From Stenotrophomonas tumulicola (lineage in GTDB: Bacteria > Pseudomonadota > Gammaproteobacteria > Xanthomonadales > Xanthomonadaceae), in assembly GCF_014117215.1 (NCBI RefSeq), contig NZ_JACGXS010000008.1, positions 112,024-176,023 on the forward strand: 64,000 bases of DNA, given 5' to 3'. The position numbers and the translations under genes were made by a program. The notes below the pieces were generated by a model that was not told the DNA's origin, did no database searches, and saw nothing but the letters and a program-made list of their open reading frames with translations. Shown here one piece after another: positions 9,091 through 17,768 of the stretch (positions within the stretch are counted from its first letter, which is position 1; each line of letters opens with the position of its first letter).

Positions 9091-9657
9091 ATGTCCTCGA
9101 TCCGTTTCGTCCTGCCTGCTTCTGCGGCAATGCTGTTGGCTGCGTGTGGATCCACGCCGCCAGCGCGTACCGTGCCGCCCGTGCCGGCTGCGGTGAGCAC
9201 CGCGGCGATGGCAGAGAGCAACCTGTCGCCGGCCTCGGCCAGCCTGGTCAGTGGCCGCCTGGCGCTGGTGCCGGAAGCCGGTGGCGTGCACATCACCGGC
9301 CTCATCGGTGGCCTGCAACCCCTGCAGCAGCCGGCATTCCACGTGCATGAACGTGGCGACTGCAGCGCAGTGGATGCCAGCAGCGCGGGCGACCACTTCA
9401 ACCCGACCCAGCAACCGCATGGGGCCCCCGGGGCCGCCCCGCATCACCTGGGCGACATGCCCAACCTGCGCGCCGATGCGCAGGGCCGCGCCAACGTCGA
9501 CATCCACCTGCGAGGGGTTACCCTTGGCGGTGGTGCCGCCAACGACATCGCCGGACGTGCCCTGATCGTGCACGCACGACCGGACGACCATCGCAGCCAG
9601 CCTGCCGGCAACGCCGGCGCCCGCATTGCCTGCGGCCTCATCCGCGTGACGCGGTGA
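9091..9657 (+). CDS. sodC: Cu/Zn superoxide dismutase lipoprotein (first copy)
   Basis: Periplasmic, probably membrane-anchored Cu/Zn superoxide dismutase of 188 residues that converts superoxide to hydrogen peroxide and oxygen. The signal peptide ends in the lipobox LLAAC. Metal ligands are all visible: HVHERGDC, DHFNP, HGAP, HHLGDMPN (zinc His and Asp) and IVHARPDD. The C-terminal GNAGARIACGLI carries the conserved Arg and the second disulfide cysteine. The start at 9091 has GGAG upstream; a 14-codon extension is unlikely. A paralogue follows 40 bases downstream, so the pair is probably cotranscribed. Confidence 0.93.
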   Translation: MSSIRFVLPASAAMLLAACGSTPPARTVPPVPAAVSTAAMAESNLSPASASLVSGRLALVPEAGGVHITGLIGGLQPLQQPAFHVHERGDCSAVDASSAGDHFNPTQQPHGAPGAAPHHLGDMPNLRADAQGRANVDIHLRGVTLGGGAANDIAGRALIVHARPDDHRSQPAGNAGARIACGLIRVTR

Positions 9658-9697
9658 GCCTGCCCACAGGCCTTTCCCTCTCCAGGAGAATTACACC

Positions 9698-10324
9698 ATG
9701 CGTCTAATCCATACCTCGCTGTTTGCCGCCATCGCCGCGCTCGGCCTGAGCGCCTGCGGCCAGCAGCCCGCCGGTACCGATGCCGCTGTCGACCCCGCGG
9801 CCCCGCCGCCGGCAGCAGAAACCACGCCGGCTGAAGCCACGGCCCCGGCAGCTGATGCAGCCGCGGCGTCGGCCACCGCCGTGGCCGAACTTGCACCGAC
9901 CGAGGGCAACGACGTGAAGGGCAATGTCACCTTCGCGGTGGTCGACGGGCACGTGCATGTCACCGGCCAGGTCAGCGGCCTGAAGCCGGACAGCGAACAT
10001 GGCTTCCACATCCATGAGAAGGGCGACTGCAGCGCGCCGGACGGCGCCAGCGCCGGCGGCCACTTCAATCCCGCCCAGCAGGACCATGGCAGCGTGGCCA
10101 GCGATCCGCACCACGGCGGCGACATGCCGAACATCAAGGCCAACGCCGAGGGCGTGGCGACCATTGATGGCCCGGTGTCGAGCAACGTCAACATCGGCCA
10201 GGGTGATGGTTCGGACATCATCGGCCGCGGCCTGATCGTCCATGCCGACCCGGACGATTACACCACCCAGCCGACCGGCAACGCCGGTGCGCGGCTGGCC
10301 TGTGCGGTGATCAAGGCGCCGTAA
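9698..10324 (+). CDS. sodC: Cu/Zn superoxide dismutase lipoprotein (second copy)
   Basis: A second Cu/Zn superoxide dismutase of 208 residues. It has its own lipobox (LGLSAC) and a longer, Ala/Pro/Thr-rich spacer (about residues 22-65) between the lipid anchor and the catalytic domain. Metal ligands GFHIHEKGDC, GHFNPAQQDHG, HHGGDMPN and IVHADPDDY are intact. It is clearly paralogous to the upstream copy and keeps every catalytic residue, so both are probably active. The long linker may let this one reach further from the membrane, which is inference. AGGAG precedes the ATG. Confidence 0.93.
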   Translation: MRLIHTSLFAAIAALGLSACGQQPAGTDAAVDPAAPPPAAETTPAEATAPAADAAAASATAVAELAPTEGNDVKGNVTFAVVDGHVHVTGQVSGLKPDSEHGFHIHEKGDCSAPDGASAGGHFNPAQQDHGSVASDPHHGGDMPNIKANAEGVATIDGPVSSNVNIGQGDGSDIIGRGLIVHADPDDYTTQPTGNAGARLACAVIKAP

Positions 10325-10338
10325 GCGGCGTTCTTCCG

Positions 10339-10533
10339 GGTAGAGCGGGGCGATGCCCCGCTGTGTTGATGCCGCTGCGCTCGCCGAGCATGGCTCGGCG
10401 CTACCCGTACCCGGCATGGTTCGAGGTGAATCCCCGCCCGGCCTTCGACAGGCCAGGCACACCTCGACGTAGCGCCGGGCCATGCCCGGCGGAATGGGTG
10501 ATGGGGATGGGTAGAGCGGGGCGATGCTCCGCC
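10339..10533. repeat. Compound SMAG-type repeat unit
   Basis: One full copy of the same compound unit that forms the tandem array at 12913-13454, plus the start of a second. It combines three palindromes: a GTAGAGCGGGGC type, a CGCCGAGCATGGCTCGGCG type and a CGCCGGGCCATGCCCGGCG type. It fills the gap between the convergent sodC copy 2 and the minus-strand gene ending at 10628. Confidence 0.8.
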
Positions 10534-10539
10534 GTGGCC

Positions 10540-10566
10540 GTCACGCCGATTGCCGATCGGCGTGAC
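10540..10566. terminator. Strong hairpin between convergent genes
   Basis: A perfect 11-bp inverted repeat (GTCACGCCGAT at 10540-10550, ATCGGCGTGAC at 10556-10566) with a 5-base loop lies between two converging genes. There is no T-run on either side, so a bidirectional transcription barrier is only a suggestion. Confidence 0.4.
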
Positions 10567-10627
10567 GGGATGCCTGCGCCGCGCGTTGCGCGGTTGACGG
10601 GCATGGCCCGTCACTACCTGTATATGG

Positions 10628-11515
10628 TCAACGGTCCAGCAGTTCGCGCGCGTCCTGCCCTGCTTCGCAGTGCACGAACAGCACCGGTACGCCGTGCGCT
10701 TCCAGCACCGCGGCCATCTGCCGCTGGCGCATCAGGTACTGATCGTAGATGCCCTGCAGGCGCTCGCAATCGTTCTTGCCATGCGCGTAGTGCGCGCACC
10801 AGCCGGCAGGGTCGAACAGCGCCATGCGTGCCTCGCCACGGCTGTAGCGCAGCAACGGTTCCGGCGCGGCATCCAGCCATTCGTCCACGTCCGGCGCCAT
10901 GACCGCCGTTTCTATCAGCGGCCACAGGGCGGCCAGGCCCTGGTTGTCGTACTGCATCGACATCATCGCGGCCAGGTCGTTGACCGTGAAATACCGCGCA
11001 TGCTCCACGCGTGCGCCGAAGGCATTCTGTGCCAGCAACGCGGTATCGGCCTGCGCCATGCCCTCGGCCAGCAGCACGTCTTCCAGCGCGTCGGAGACCG
11101 CGCTGGTCTGGGCCGCATCGCTGCCGGTGAGCAGGAACGGCACCACCCGCAGGCCGCCACCCTTCAGTGTCGGATCGGCCTGGAACGGAAGCGGCACCTC
11201 GCCGGCCTCATCGGCACCGAATGCCAGTACGCGTGGGCCCTGGCTGCGGCCGGGCGCGCGCATCTGCAGCTCTTCCAGCCGCCGATGGATCGGCCAGCCC
11301 GGGCGCAGCACTTCGGCCGGGTCGAAATGGGCGGCAACGAACACCAGGTCCAGCTCGCTTGCCTGCGGCACCAGTTTGGCCAGGTCGCGGCCAACGCGTT
11401 CGGCCAGCTCGCCAGCCTGGCTGGCCGTGAGGGCGGCATGACGCGGGGCCTCGCCATCGGCGAGCTCGAGGGCGAGGACGCCAAGGGCATTCATGCCGGG
11501 GTCGGTTTTGCTCAT
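10628..11515 (-). CDS. Conserved protein of unknown function
   Basis: A 295-residue soluble protein with no signal peptide or membrane segment. I do not recognise a characterised domain. It is rich in acidic residues and Ala/Leu, with a central stretch LRVVPFLLTGSDAAQTSAV and a conserved-looking C-terminal region with WCAHYAHGKNDCER and VPVLFVHCEAGQDARELL. The cysteines and histidines there could be functional but no known catalytic motif is obvious. Codon use matches the core genome. It is divergent from the thiolase gene (start 11623), sharing a 107-base intergenic region. Confidence 0.8.
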   Translation of the reverse strand: MSKTDPGMNALGVLALELADGEAPRHAALTASQAGELAERVGRDLAKLVPQASELDLVFVAAHFDPAEVLRPGWPIHRRLEELQMRAPGRSQGPRVLAFGADEAGEVPLPFQADPTLKGGGLRVVPFLLTGSDAAQTSAVSDALEDVLLAEGMAQADTALLAQNAFGARVEHARYFTVNDLAAMMSMQYDNQGLAALWPLIETAVMAPDVDEWLDAAPEPLLRYSRGEARMALFDPAGWCAHYAHGKNDCERLQGIYDQYLMRQRQMAAVLEAHGVPVLFVHCEAGQDARELLDR

Positions 11516-11622
11516 GGTTTCACGGTTGGCCCATCACAGGGCGGCAGCTACACTTGGCCCCATTATGCCTGCTCAATCGTGCAGGCCATGTTGCAGACAC
11601 CCTTCCCATGCCAGGTATCTCC

Positions 11623-12903
11623 ATGCCCAACGCCCGTCCCGTCGCCATCCTCGGTGGCGTTCGAATTCCGTTCTGCCGCCAGAACACCGCGTACTCGGAT
11701 GTTGGCAACCTGGGCATGTCGGTACGTACGCTGGGTGCACTGGTGGAACGCTTTGGCCTGCATGGCCAGCAGCTGGGCGAAGTGGCGATGGGCGCGGTGA
11801 TCAAGCACCCCAGCGACTGGAACCTCGGCCGCGAGGCGACGCTGTCTTCGGGCCTGTCGCCGCTCACCCCGGGCATCACCCTGCAACGCGCCTGCGGCAC
11901 CTCGCTGGACAGCATCATCACCGTCGGCAACAAGATCGCGCTGGGCCAGATCGAGTCCGGCATCGGCGGCGGTTCCGATACCACCTCCGACGTGCCGATC
12001 GTGTACGGAAAGAAGCTGCGCGCGCGCCTGCTGGCCGCCAACCGGGCCAAGAGCACCGGCGACAAGATCCGGGCGCTTACCCGCGGCTTCAAATTTTCCG
12101 AACTGAAGCCGGAGTTCCCGGGCGTGGCCGAGCCGCGCACCGGCAAGAGCATGGGCGACCACTGCGAAGACATGGCCAAGGAATGGAACATTTCCCGTGA
12201 CTCGCAGGACGAGTGGGCGGTGTCATCCCACCGCAAGCTGGCCGCCGCCTACGAGCGCGGCTTCTTCGGCGATCTGATCGCTCCGTTCCGTGGCGTGGAG
12301 CGCGACAACATCCTGCGCGCGGATACCTCGCTGGAAAAGCTGGCCACGCTGAAGCCCGCGTTCGACAAGGTGTCCGGCCGTGGCACGCTGACTGCAGCCA
12401 ACTCCACGCCGCTGACCGACGGGGCATCGGCGGTGCTGCTGGCCAGCGAGGAGTGGGCGCGCGCGCGCGGCCACGAACCGCAGGCCTACCTGCGGGATGC
12501 GCAGGTGGCAGCGGTGGATTTCGTGCACGGCGAGGGGCTGCTGATGGCCCCCACCGTGGCCGTCCCGGAGATGCTCAAGCGCAACGGGCTGAGCCTGCAG
12601 GATTTCGATTTCTATGAGATCCACGAAGCGTTCGCAGCGCAGGTGCTGTGCACGCTGCGCGCCTGGGAGAGCGAGGATTACTGCCGCAACCGGTTGGGCC
12701 TGGATGCGCCGCTGGGCCGTATCGATCCAGACCGGATCAACCCGTTGGGCTCGTCGCTGGCCACCGGCCATCCGTTCGCTGCCACCGGTGCCCGGGTGAT
12801 CGCCACGGCGGCCAAGCAGCTGGCAGAGCGCGGCGGTGGCCGCGCGCTGGTATCGATCTGCACCGCCGGCGGCATGGGCGTGGTCGCCATCGTCGAGCGC
12901 TGA
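11623..12903 (+). CDS. Acetyl-CoA C-acyltransferase (thiolase, FadI-like)
   Basis: Thiolase of 426 residues that cleaves 3-ketoacyl-CoA or condenses acetyl-CoA in fatty-acid metabolism. The nucleophilic cysteine is in QRACGTSLDS (about residue 91). The other two catalytic elements are GHPFAATGAR (His) and CTAGGMG (Cys) near the C-terminus. The NEAFA-type loop appears as EIHEAFAAQVL. The length and the SGEYS-free middle region fit the FadI/trifunctional beta-subunit type better than PhaA. No fadJ partner is adjacent, so its exact pathway is open. The ATG at 11623 is chosen for homology; the frame is open upstream for 69 more bases. Confidence 0.88.
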   Translation: MPNARPVAILGGVRIPFCRQNTAYSDVGNLGMSVRTLGALVERFGLHGQQLGEVAMGAVIKHPSDWNLGREATLSSGLSPLTPGITLQRACGTSLDSIITVGNKIALGQIESGIGGGSDTTSDVPIVYGKKLRARLLAANRAKSTGDKIRALTRGFKFSELKPEFPGVAEPRTGKSMGDHCEDMAKEWNISRDSQDEWAVSSHRKLAAAYERGFFGDLIAPFRGVERDNILRADTSLEKLATLKPAFDKVSGRGTLTAANSTPLTDGASAVLLASEEWARARGHEPQAYLRDAQVAAVDFVHGEGLLMAPTVAVPEMLKRNGLSLQDFDFYEIHEAFAAQVLCTLRAWESEDYCRNRLGLDAPLGRIDPDRINPLGSSLATGHPFAATGARVIATAAKQLAERGGGRALVSICTAGGMGVVAIVER

Positions 12904-12912
12904 CCCCGCGGT

Positions 12913-13454
12913 GGGTAGAGCGGGGCCATGCCCCGCTGCTTTGATGCCGCTGCGCTCGCCGAGCATGGCTCGGCGCTACCCGTGAATCCCCGCCCGGCTT
13001 TCGACAGGCCATGCACACCTCGCCGTAGCGCCGGGCCATGCCCGGCGGAATGGGTGATGGGGATGGGTAGAGCGGGGCCATGCCCCGCTGTGTTGATGCC
13101 GCTGCGCTCGCCGAGCATGGCTCGGCGCTACCCGTGAATCCCCGCCCGGCCTTCGACAGGCCATGCACACCTCGCCGTAGCGCCGGGCCATGCCCGGCGG
13201 AATGGGTGATGGGGGTGGGTAGAGCGGGGCCATGCCCCGCTGTGTTGATGCCGCTGCGCTCGCCGAGCATGGCTCGGCGCTACCCGTACCCGGCATGGTT
13301 CGGCGTGAATCCCCGCCCGGCCTTCGACAGGCCAGGCACACCTCGCCGTAGCGCCGGGCCATGCCCGGCGGAATGGGTGATGGGGATGGGTAGAGCGGGG
13401 CCATGCCCCGCTGCTTTGATGCCGCTGCGCTCGCCGAGCATGGCTCGGCGCTAC
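12913..13454. repeat. Tandem array of compound SMAG-type units
   Basis: GGGTAGAGCGGGG starts recur at 12913, 13065, 13217 and 13388, giving periods of 152, 152 and 171 bases. The last full unit carries a 19-base insertion that is also present in the isolated copy near 10410. Each unit contains three palindromes separated by conserved spacers including TTCGACAGGCC. The fourth unit stops after the second palindrome. The array fills the gap between the convergent thiolase and hemY genes. Confidence 0.9.
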
Positions 13455-13500
13455 CTGGCATGGCCCGGCGTTACGCCGTGTGGTGCGGCGGCGCCGCGCA

Positions 13501-14805
13501 TCAGGGAATGCGCGGGAAACCGTTCTCGTCGCGTGGCTCGCCGGCGTCGTATACCGGCGGCACCGGTGCCACCACCTGTTCTTCCACCGTGGCGCGCGTC
13601 TTCCCTGCCGTGGCCGCGTCGGTGCGTACCAGCGCGATGCTGTCTTCGCCGCGCTGCTGGCGCAGCGCATTGGCCAGGCACTGCGCCGCCAGCACCGCGT
13701 CGCCGCGCGCCAGCAGTGACGCCCCCAGCGTTTCCCACGCCGCTGCGCCGGCGTTGTCGGCGATGGCCTCATGCAGCAGCACTTCGGCTTCCTCGTGTTT
13801 GCCCTGCGCCAGCGCTACCCGCCCTTGTGCCAGCAACAGCGCAGGGGAATCGCCATGCACCCGGCGCCAGCGCGCCAGGTTGGCCTCGCGGGTGGCCAGC
13901 CGTGAAGCCGGCAGCGCCCCGTACAGTTCCACCAGCTCGTCACTCCAGCGCTGGTCCAGCGCCTGCTCCAGCGCCAGCAGTGCCGGTTCGTCCCAATCCA
14001 GTGCCACCGCGCGCGCGGCATAGGCCGATACCACGGCTGGATCGGCCCGCAGCGCCTTCGGTGTTGTTTCCCATTGCGCGGCCAATGCATTCACGTCGGC
14101 AGCTTCCAGCAGCGCCTGGGCGGCCAGGCGGGCTTCCAGCGTGCCCAGCACGTCGGCCGGCAGCACCTTGCTCTGGCGCAACGCGCCCAGTTGCCCATAG
14201 GCCTCGTGCGCGCGGCCGGCGCGGGCCAGCGCTTCACCGCGCAGCCACAGGCCCCGCGGCGGCAGCGGCTGCAGGTTGGCCGCATCCAATGCATTGATCG
14301 CATCCACCGGCAGGTCGTCGGCCAACAGCTGTTCGGCACGCAGCAGTGCCTGGGTGGTGGCATCGGTACCCGCCAGGCGTTGCAGATAACCCTGGCTGGC
14401 GGCGTTGTCGCCACGCGCCTGTGCGCTGCGCGCGGCATTGGCCAGTGCCACGGCGGTCACCTCCTGGTCCTGGGCCGCGCCGTCGAACAGCTTCTCCGCA
14501 CGCTGCCACTGGCCCTGTTCATAGGCCTGCAGGCCATCGACCAGGCGTACGCGGCCCTGCTTGCGCCGGTAGCGGCCCCACGCACGGAACGGCGAGGCCA
14601 CCAGGCTCCACAGCAGCCACAGCACCAGCAGCACCACAAGCGTCAGCAGCACCACCTGCGGCAGGGTGCTGCGGTAGTCGGTGCCACCATGGCGCAGGAT
14701 CACCTCGCCATACTGGCGCAGGTCGTTGGCACCCAGCCATTGCGCACCGATGACGCCCAGTGCGACAGCCAGCAACAGCACGATCACGGATTGCAACGGT
14801 TTCAT
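13501..14805 (-). CDS. hemY: HemY family protein (TPR, heme-biosynthesis operon)
   Basis: Inner-membrane protein of 434 residues encoded in the hemD-hemX-hemY operon. Two N-terminal membrane segments (about 3-22 and 45-65) are followed by a HemY_N domain and TPR-like helical repeats (for example GLQAYEQGQWQRAEKLFDG and GRVALAQGKHEEAEVLLHEA). The C-terminus is Pro-rich. The exact biochemical role is not established; it is not the protoporphyrinogen oxidase also called HemY in Gram-positives. Its ATG overlaps the hemX stop by one base (TGATG), indicating coupled translation. Confidence 0.92.
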   Translation of the reverse strand: MKPLQSVIVLLLAVALGVIGAQWLGANDLRQYGEVILRHGGTDYRSTLPQVVLLTLVVLLVLWLLWSLVASPFRAWGRYRRKQGRVRLVDGLQAYEQGQWQRAEKLFDGAAQDQEVTAVALANAARSAQARGDNAASQGYLQRLAGTDATTQALLRAEQLLADDLPVDAINALDAANLQPLPPRGLWLRGEALARAGRAHEAYGQLGALRQSKVLPADVLGTLEARLAAQALLEAADVNALAAQWETTPKALRADPAVVSAYAARAVALDWDEPALLALEQALDQRWSDELVELYGALPASRLATREANLARWRRVHGDSPALLLAQGRVALAQGKHEEAEVLLHEAIADNAGAAAWETLGASLLARGDAVLAAQCLANALRQQRGEDSIALVRTDAATAGKTRATVEEQVVAPVPPVYDAGEPRDENGFPRIP

Positions 14806-15782
14806 CAGGGGGTTCCTTCATCTTGCGAAGAGCGTAATTGGCGCAGGGTGCTGCCCAGTTCCGGCGCCACCAGCCGCAGCGGTGCCGAGCGTAAGGACTG
14901 CAGTTCAGCACGCTGCCTGCGCAAGGCTGGTGAATCCGGCCACAGCCGGGTCATCCCGCGTTCAATCCCGTCCAATGCCTGTGCAAATGCGGCCGCGTCG
15001 CCGCGCTCGATCGCCGCGCGTGCCAGGGTCAGTTCCACCTGCAGGGCGTCCCAGCCCGGCACCCGTTCGGCGTCGGTCAGCGGGCCGTCCAGGCGGGTAG
15101 GCGTGATCGTGACGAACGGCGCCAGCGCCACTTCCCACCAGGGCGGCGTGCGTGCGGGGTCCGCGTCGACGTGCAGCGGCAAGGTCTCCAGCGCCTTGGC
15201 GAACGCTGCCAGGCGTTGGCGCGCGGCGGCCCGCGGACCGGCACCGGCGGCATCCAGTGCGTTGCGTTCCTGCATCAACGCCTGCCGCAGGTTCAACCCA
15301 TCGGCGGAAGGCAGGTCGGCCAACTGCAGTGCGGCCAGCGCGTAAAGCGCCCGCGCGCCGTCCAGGTCGTCGGCGCCCTGCAGGCGCTGGCTGGCCTGGG
15401 CCAGCAGCAGCGTGGCCTCGTCGCGATGCACGGCCTGGCGGTCCTGGCCGGTACTTTCGGCCAGCCTGGCCAGGTTGTCTTCCAGCAGCGCACTGCGCTG
15501 GCCCAGCCCCAGCACCTCGTCACGCAGCACACGGTTGGTGGCGGCCGCATCCTGCAGGCGCGCGCTGGTCGCCCGCTGGTCGCGGCGCAGCGCCTCCACG
15601 CTGTCCAGCAGGCCCTGCAGGCGAATAGCATCGGCCTGCGATTGCAGGCGTGCCTGCTCCCGCGCCTGTTGCCACGCGTGCCATGTCCAGCCACTGGCCG
15701 CCAGCAGCACCAGCAGGATGATCAGCGCGGTAATCCAGCGTCGTGGGCGGCGGGCGTGGGATGGGGTGGGGGTGTCGTTCAT
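14805..15782 (-). CDS. hemX: HemX family protein
   Basis: Membrane-anchored protein of 325 residues of the HemX family, often mis-annotated as uroporphyrinogen-III C-methyltransferase. The Arg-rich cytoplasmic start is followed by one membrane segment (ITALIILLVLLAASGWTWHA) and a coiled-coil stretch (about residues 45-120). A conserved periplasmic helical domain follows (LARLAESTGQDRQ, ALYALAALQLADLP). No methyltransferase SAM motifs are present. It lies between hemD (102-base gap) and hemY (1-base overlap). Confidence 0.9.
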   Translation of the reverse strand: MNDTPTPSHARRPRRWITALIILLVLLAASGWTWHAWQQAREQARLQSQADAIRLQGLLDSVEALRRDQRATSARLQDAAATNRVLRDEVLGLGQRSALLEDNLARLAESTGQDRQAVHRDEATLLLAQASQRLQGADDLDGARALYALAALQLADLPSADGLNLRQALMQERNALDAAGAGPRAAARQRLAAFAKALETLPLHVDADPARTPPWWEVALAPFVTITPTRLDGPLTDAERVPGWDALQVELTLARAAIERGDAAAFAQALDGIERGMTRLWPDSPALRRQRAELQSLRSAPLRLVAPELGSTLRQLRSSQDEGTP

Positions 15783-15884
15783 TCATGGCGTCCATGACAA
15801 GCGTGCGGACCGGAAAGCCTGCGCAACGCGGCATACAGGATCACCGTTGCGCCGTTTGCCGGCAAGCCGTGCGGCGTGGTGGAT

Positions 15885-16676
15885 TCAGGACGCCTCGCAC
15901 CGCTGCAGCAACGCGCGGCAGCCGTCCAGCATCTGCAGCGCGGTGGGGCCGGGGGCCCGCTCGATGCGGCGCAGGCCCAGCGCCCGCGCCTGTGCATGCA
16001 GCCGGTCGCTGGCCACCACTGCTGCCATGCGCTGCTGCCACTGCACCTGCCAGTGCGACGAAAGACCTGCCCAGGTGCGCTGCAGGGCTTCGCCACTGCT
16101 GACCGCCAGGATCCACGGCTGCGGGGATTGCGACAGCCGGGCCAGGGAGCGCGCGTGCAGGGGAAGCGGCAGCCGCTGGTACACATCGGCGCGCAATACC
16201 CGTGCACCGCGTTCATGCAGTTCCGCGGCAATCAGTCCGCGCCCGCCGGGGGCGGTGACCAGGCCGATGTCCTGGCCCCGCACGTCGGCCAGTGCCGGCA
16301 GCGCCAGCAGGCCCTCGCTGTCCATGCGTGCCGGCGCCAGGGCGCTGTCGATGCCGGCTGCCTGCAATGCCCGCAGGGTACCCTCGCCGACCGCCAGCCA
16401 CGGGCGCGGCGGCGCCTGCCGGAACACATCGCCCCGCGCCGCGGCCGCCACCACTGCCGCCGGGCTGGTGAAGATGACCCGGGAGGCCTGCAGCGCGCGC
16501 TGCAGCTGTTGGCGGCTGGCCGGGTCGCGCCGCTGCTGCAGGCGCCAGGGCGACAGGGCAAGCAGGCGGCCGCCCGCCATCGCCGCTGCGGCCCGCAGCA
16601 CGGCGTGCTGTCCCTGCGGTCGCAGCGACACCAATGTCCATCCACACGGTTTCGCATGTTCATCCATTACCGGCAT
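15885..16676 (-). CDS. hemD: Uroporphyrinogen-III synthase
   Basis: Cytoplasmic enzyme of 263 residues that cyclises hydroxymethylbilane to uroporphyrinogen III in tetrapyrrole synthesis. The family is poorly conserved. The recognisable parts are VIFTSPAAVVAAA near residue 70, LVTAPGGRGLIAAELHERGARV near 140 followed by YQRLPL, and the late ILAVSSGEALQ with the LHAQARALGLRRI stretch. This fits the two-domain HemD fold. Starts at 16676 or 16667 (ATG) are both possible. The gene leads the hemD-hemX-hemY operon and is divergent from the thioesterase at 16712. Confidence 0.88.
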   Translation of the reverse strand: MPVMDEHAKPCGWTLVSLRPQGQHAVLRAAAAMAGGRLLALSPWRLQQRRDPASRQQLQRALQASRVIFTSPAAVVAAAARGDVFRQAPPRPWLAVGEGTLRALQAAGIDSALAPARMDSEGLLALPALADVRGQDIGLVTAPGGRGLIAAELHERGARVLRADVYQRLPLPLHARSLARLSQSPQPWILAVSSGEALQRTWAGLSSHWQVQWQQRMAAVVASDRLHAQARALGLRRIERAPGPTALQMLDGCRALLQRCEAS

Positions 16677-16711
16677 TATGCGGGCCCGCGTTGTTCCAGG
16701 TGCTGTAGCCG

Positions 16712-17179
16712 ATGTCCGCCGATTCCGTTTCCTCCTCGCTGCTGGTCCTGCAGAAGGTGCTCGACAGCATGCCGCCGGTGCGCGCGATGCAGCTGCGCCT
16801 TGAAGGCTATGACAACGGCCAGCTGCAGCTGACCGCCCCCCTGGCGGCCAACGTCAACGACAAGGGCAACGCCTTCGGCGGCAGCCTGGCCTCGGCGATG
16901 ACCCTGTCCGGCTGGGCCCTGGTGACCCTGCGCCTGCGCCTGGCCGGGCACGATGCCGAGGTCTACGTGGCCGACAGCCAGCTGCGCTACCGGGCACCGG
17001 TGTATGGCGACCTGCACGCGCAGGCCGAAGTGGCGCCGGACAGCAATTGGGACACTTTCCTGAATACGTTCGTCCAGCGCGGCAAGGCCCGGATCGGCGT
17101 GGTTGCCGTGCAGCCCGGCACCGACGGCAAGGCCGCCGCCGAGCTCAGTGGCCGTTTCGTCGCCTTCGCCAAAGGGTAG
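16712..17179 (+). CDS. Putative thioesterase (YiiD C-terminal/hotdog fold)
   Basis: A 155-residue protein resembling the thioesterase domain found at the C-terminus of YiiD. Supporting stretches are NDKGNAFGGSLASAMTLSGW, which matches the N-x-x-G-(T/F)-x-F-G-G-S core, and the DSQLRYRAPVYGDLHAQAEV region. The substrate is unknown; short- or medium-chain acyl-CoA or acyl-ACP is the usual guess. It is divergent from hemD with only 35 bases between the start codons. Confidence 0.8.
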   Translation: MSADSVSSSLLVLQKVLDSMPPVRAMQLRLEGYDNGQLQLTAPLAANVNDKGNAFGGSLASAMTLSGWALVTLRLRLAGHDAEVYVADSQLRYRAPVYGDLHAQAEVAPDSNWDTFLNTFVQRGKARIGVVAVQPGTDGKAAAELSGRFVAFAKG

Positions 17180-17211
17180 GATGGCAGGCTGATGCCTTGG
17201 GGAGCAGACAT

Positions 17212-17655
17212 TTGAACAGCCCGCACATGCGCCAGTGGATCCGGTTCCTGCTTCTGTCCGGCCTGCTGCTGGTCTCTGCCGCCAGCCTGGCAGGCGACAT
17301 CAGCCGCAAGCAGCGCAAGCAGCTGGAGGACATCCAGACGGCCTACGCATCCACCATCCGCTGGGGCAGCATGGAAGACGCGCTGGCTTACCTGGACCCG
17401 GAGCAGCGCAAGGCCGATCCGCTCTCGGAATTCGAGCTGCGGCGCTACTCCCAGCTGCGCGTTTCGTCCTATCGCGAACGCAGCACCGCCGCGCTGCCGA
17501 ACGGCATCGTGGAACGACGCGTCGAAGTGGGCGTGATCAACATCAACACCCAGGCCGAACGCACGGTGGGGGTGATAGAGCGCTGGCGCTGGGATCCCGA
17601 CACCAAGCGCTGGTGGCAGACCAACGGCCTGCCGGACCTGTGGCAGGGCCAGTGA
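17212..17655 (+). CDS. Exported protein of unknown function
   Basis: A 147-residue protein with a signal peptide (IRFLLLSGLLLVSAASLAGD). The mature part is basic and mixed alpha/beta, with a central QTAYASTIRWGSMEDALAY and C-terminal RWRWDPDTKRWWQ. It resembles small secreted xanthomonad proteins without assigned function; I do not recognise a family. The TTG at 17212 is chosen because GGAG lies 8-10 bases upstream. The ATG at 17227 would lack a ribosome-binding site but still leaves a signal peptide. Confidence 0.75.
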   Translation: MNSPHMRQWIRFLLLSGLLLVSAASLAGDISRKQRKQLEDIQTAYASTIRWGSMEDALAYLDPEQRKADPLSEFELRRYSQLRVSSYRERSTAALPNGIVERRVEVGVININTQAERTVGVIERWRWDPDTKRWWQTNGLPDLWQGQ

Positions 17656-17768
17656 CCGCCTGACCGGGCAGCGGCGGGCCGTGCCCGTCGAGATGGATTA
17701 CCCGCTGGAATCCCCCGCCCAACCGCCTTGTGCGACAATCGGCGCCCGCTTATCGACCCGTGACCTGC

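Noticed and set aside
7812..9591. Long minus-strand frames opposite ntrC and sodC
   Set aside because: Antisense to genes with complete catalytic motifs; the translations are Arg/Ser/Pro-rich low-complexity products.
12904..13500. The repeated units as a CRISPR array
   Set aside because: Units are about 152 bases of nested palindromes without short unique spacers; they match SMAG-type intergenic repeats.
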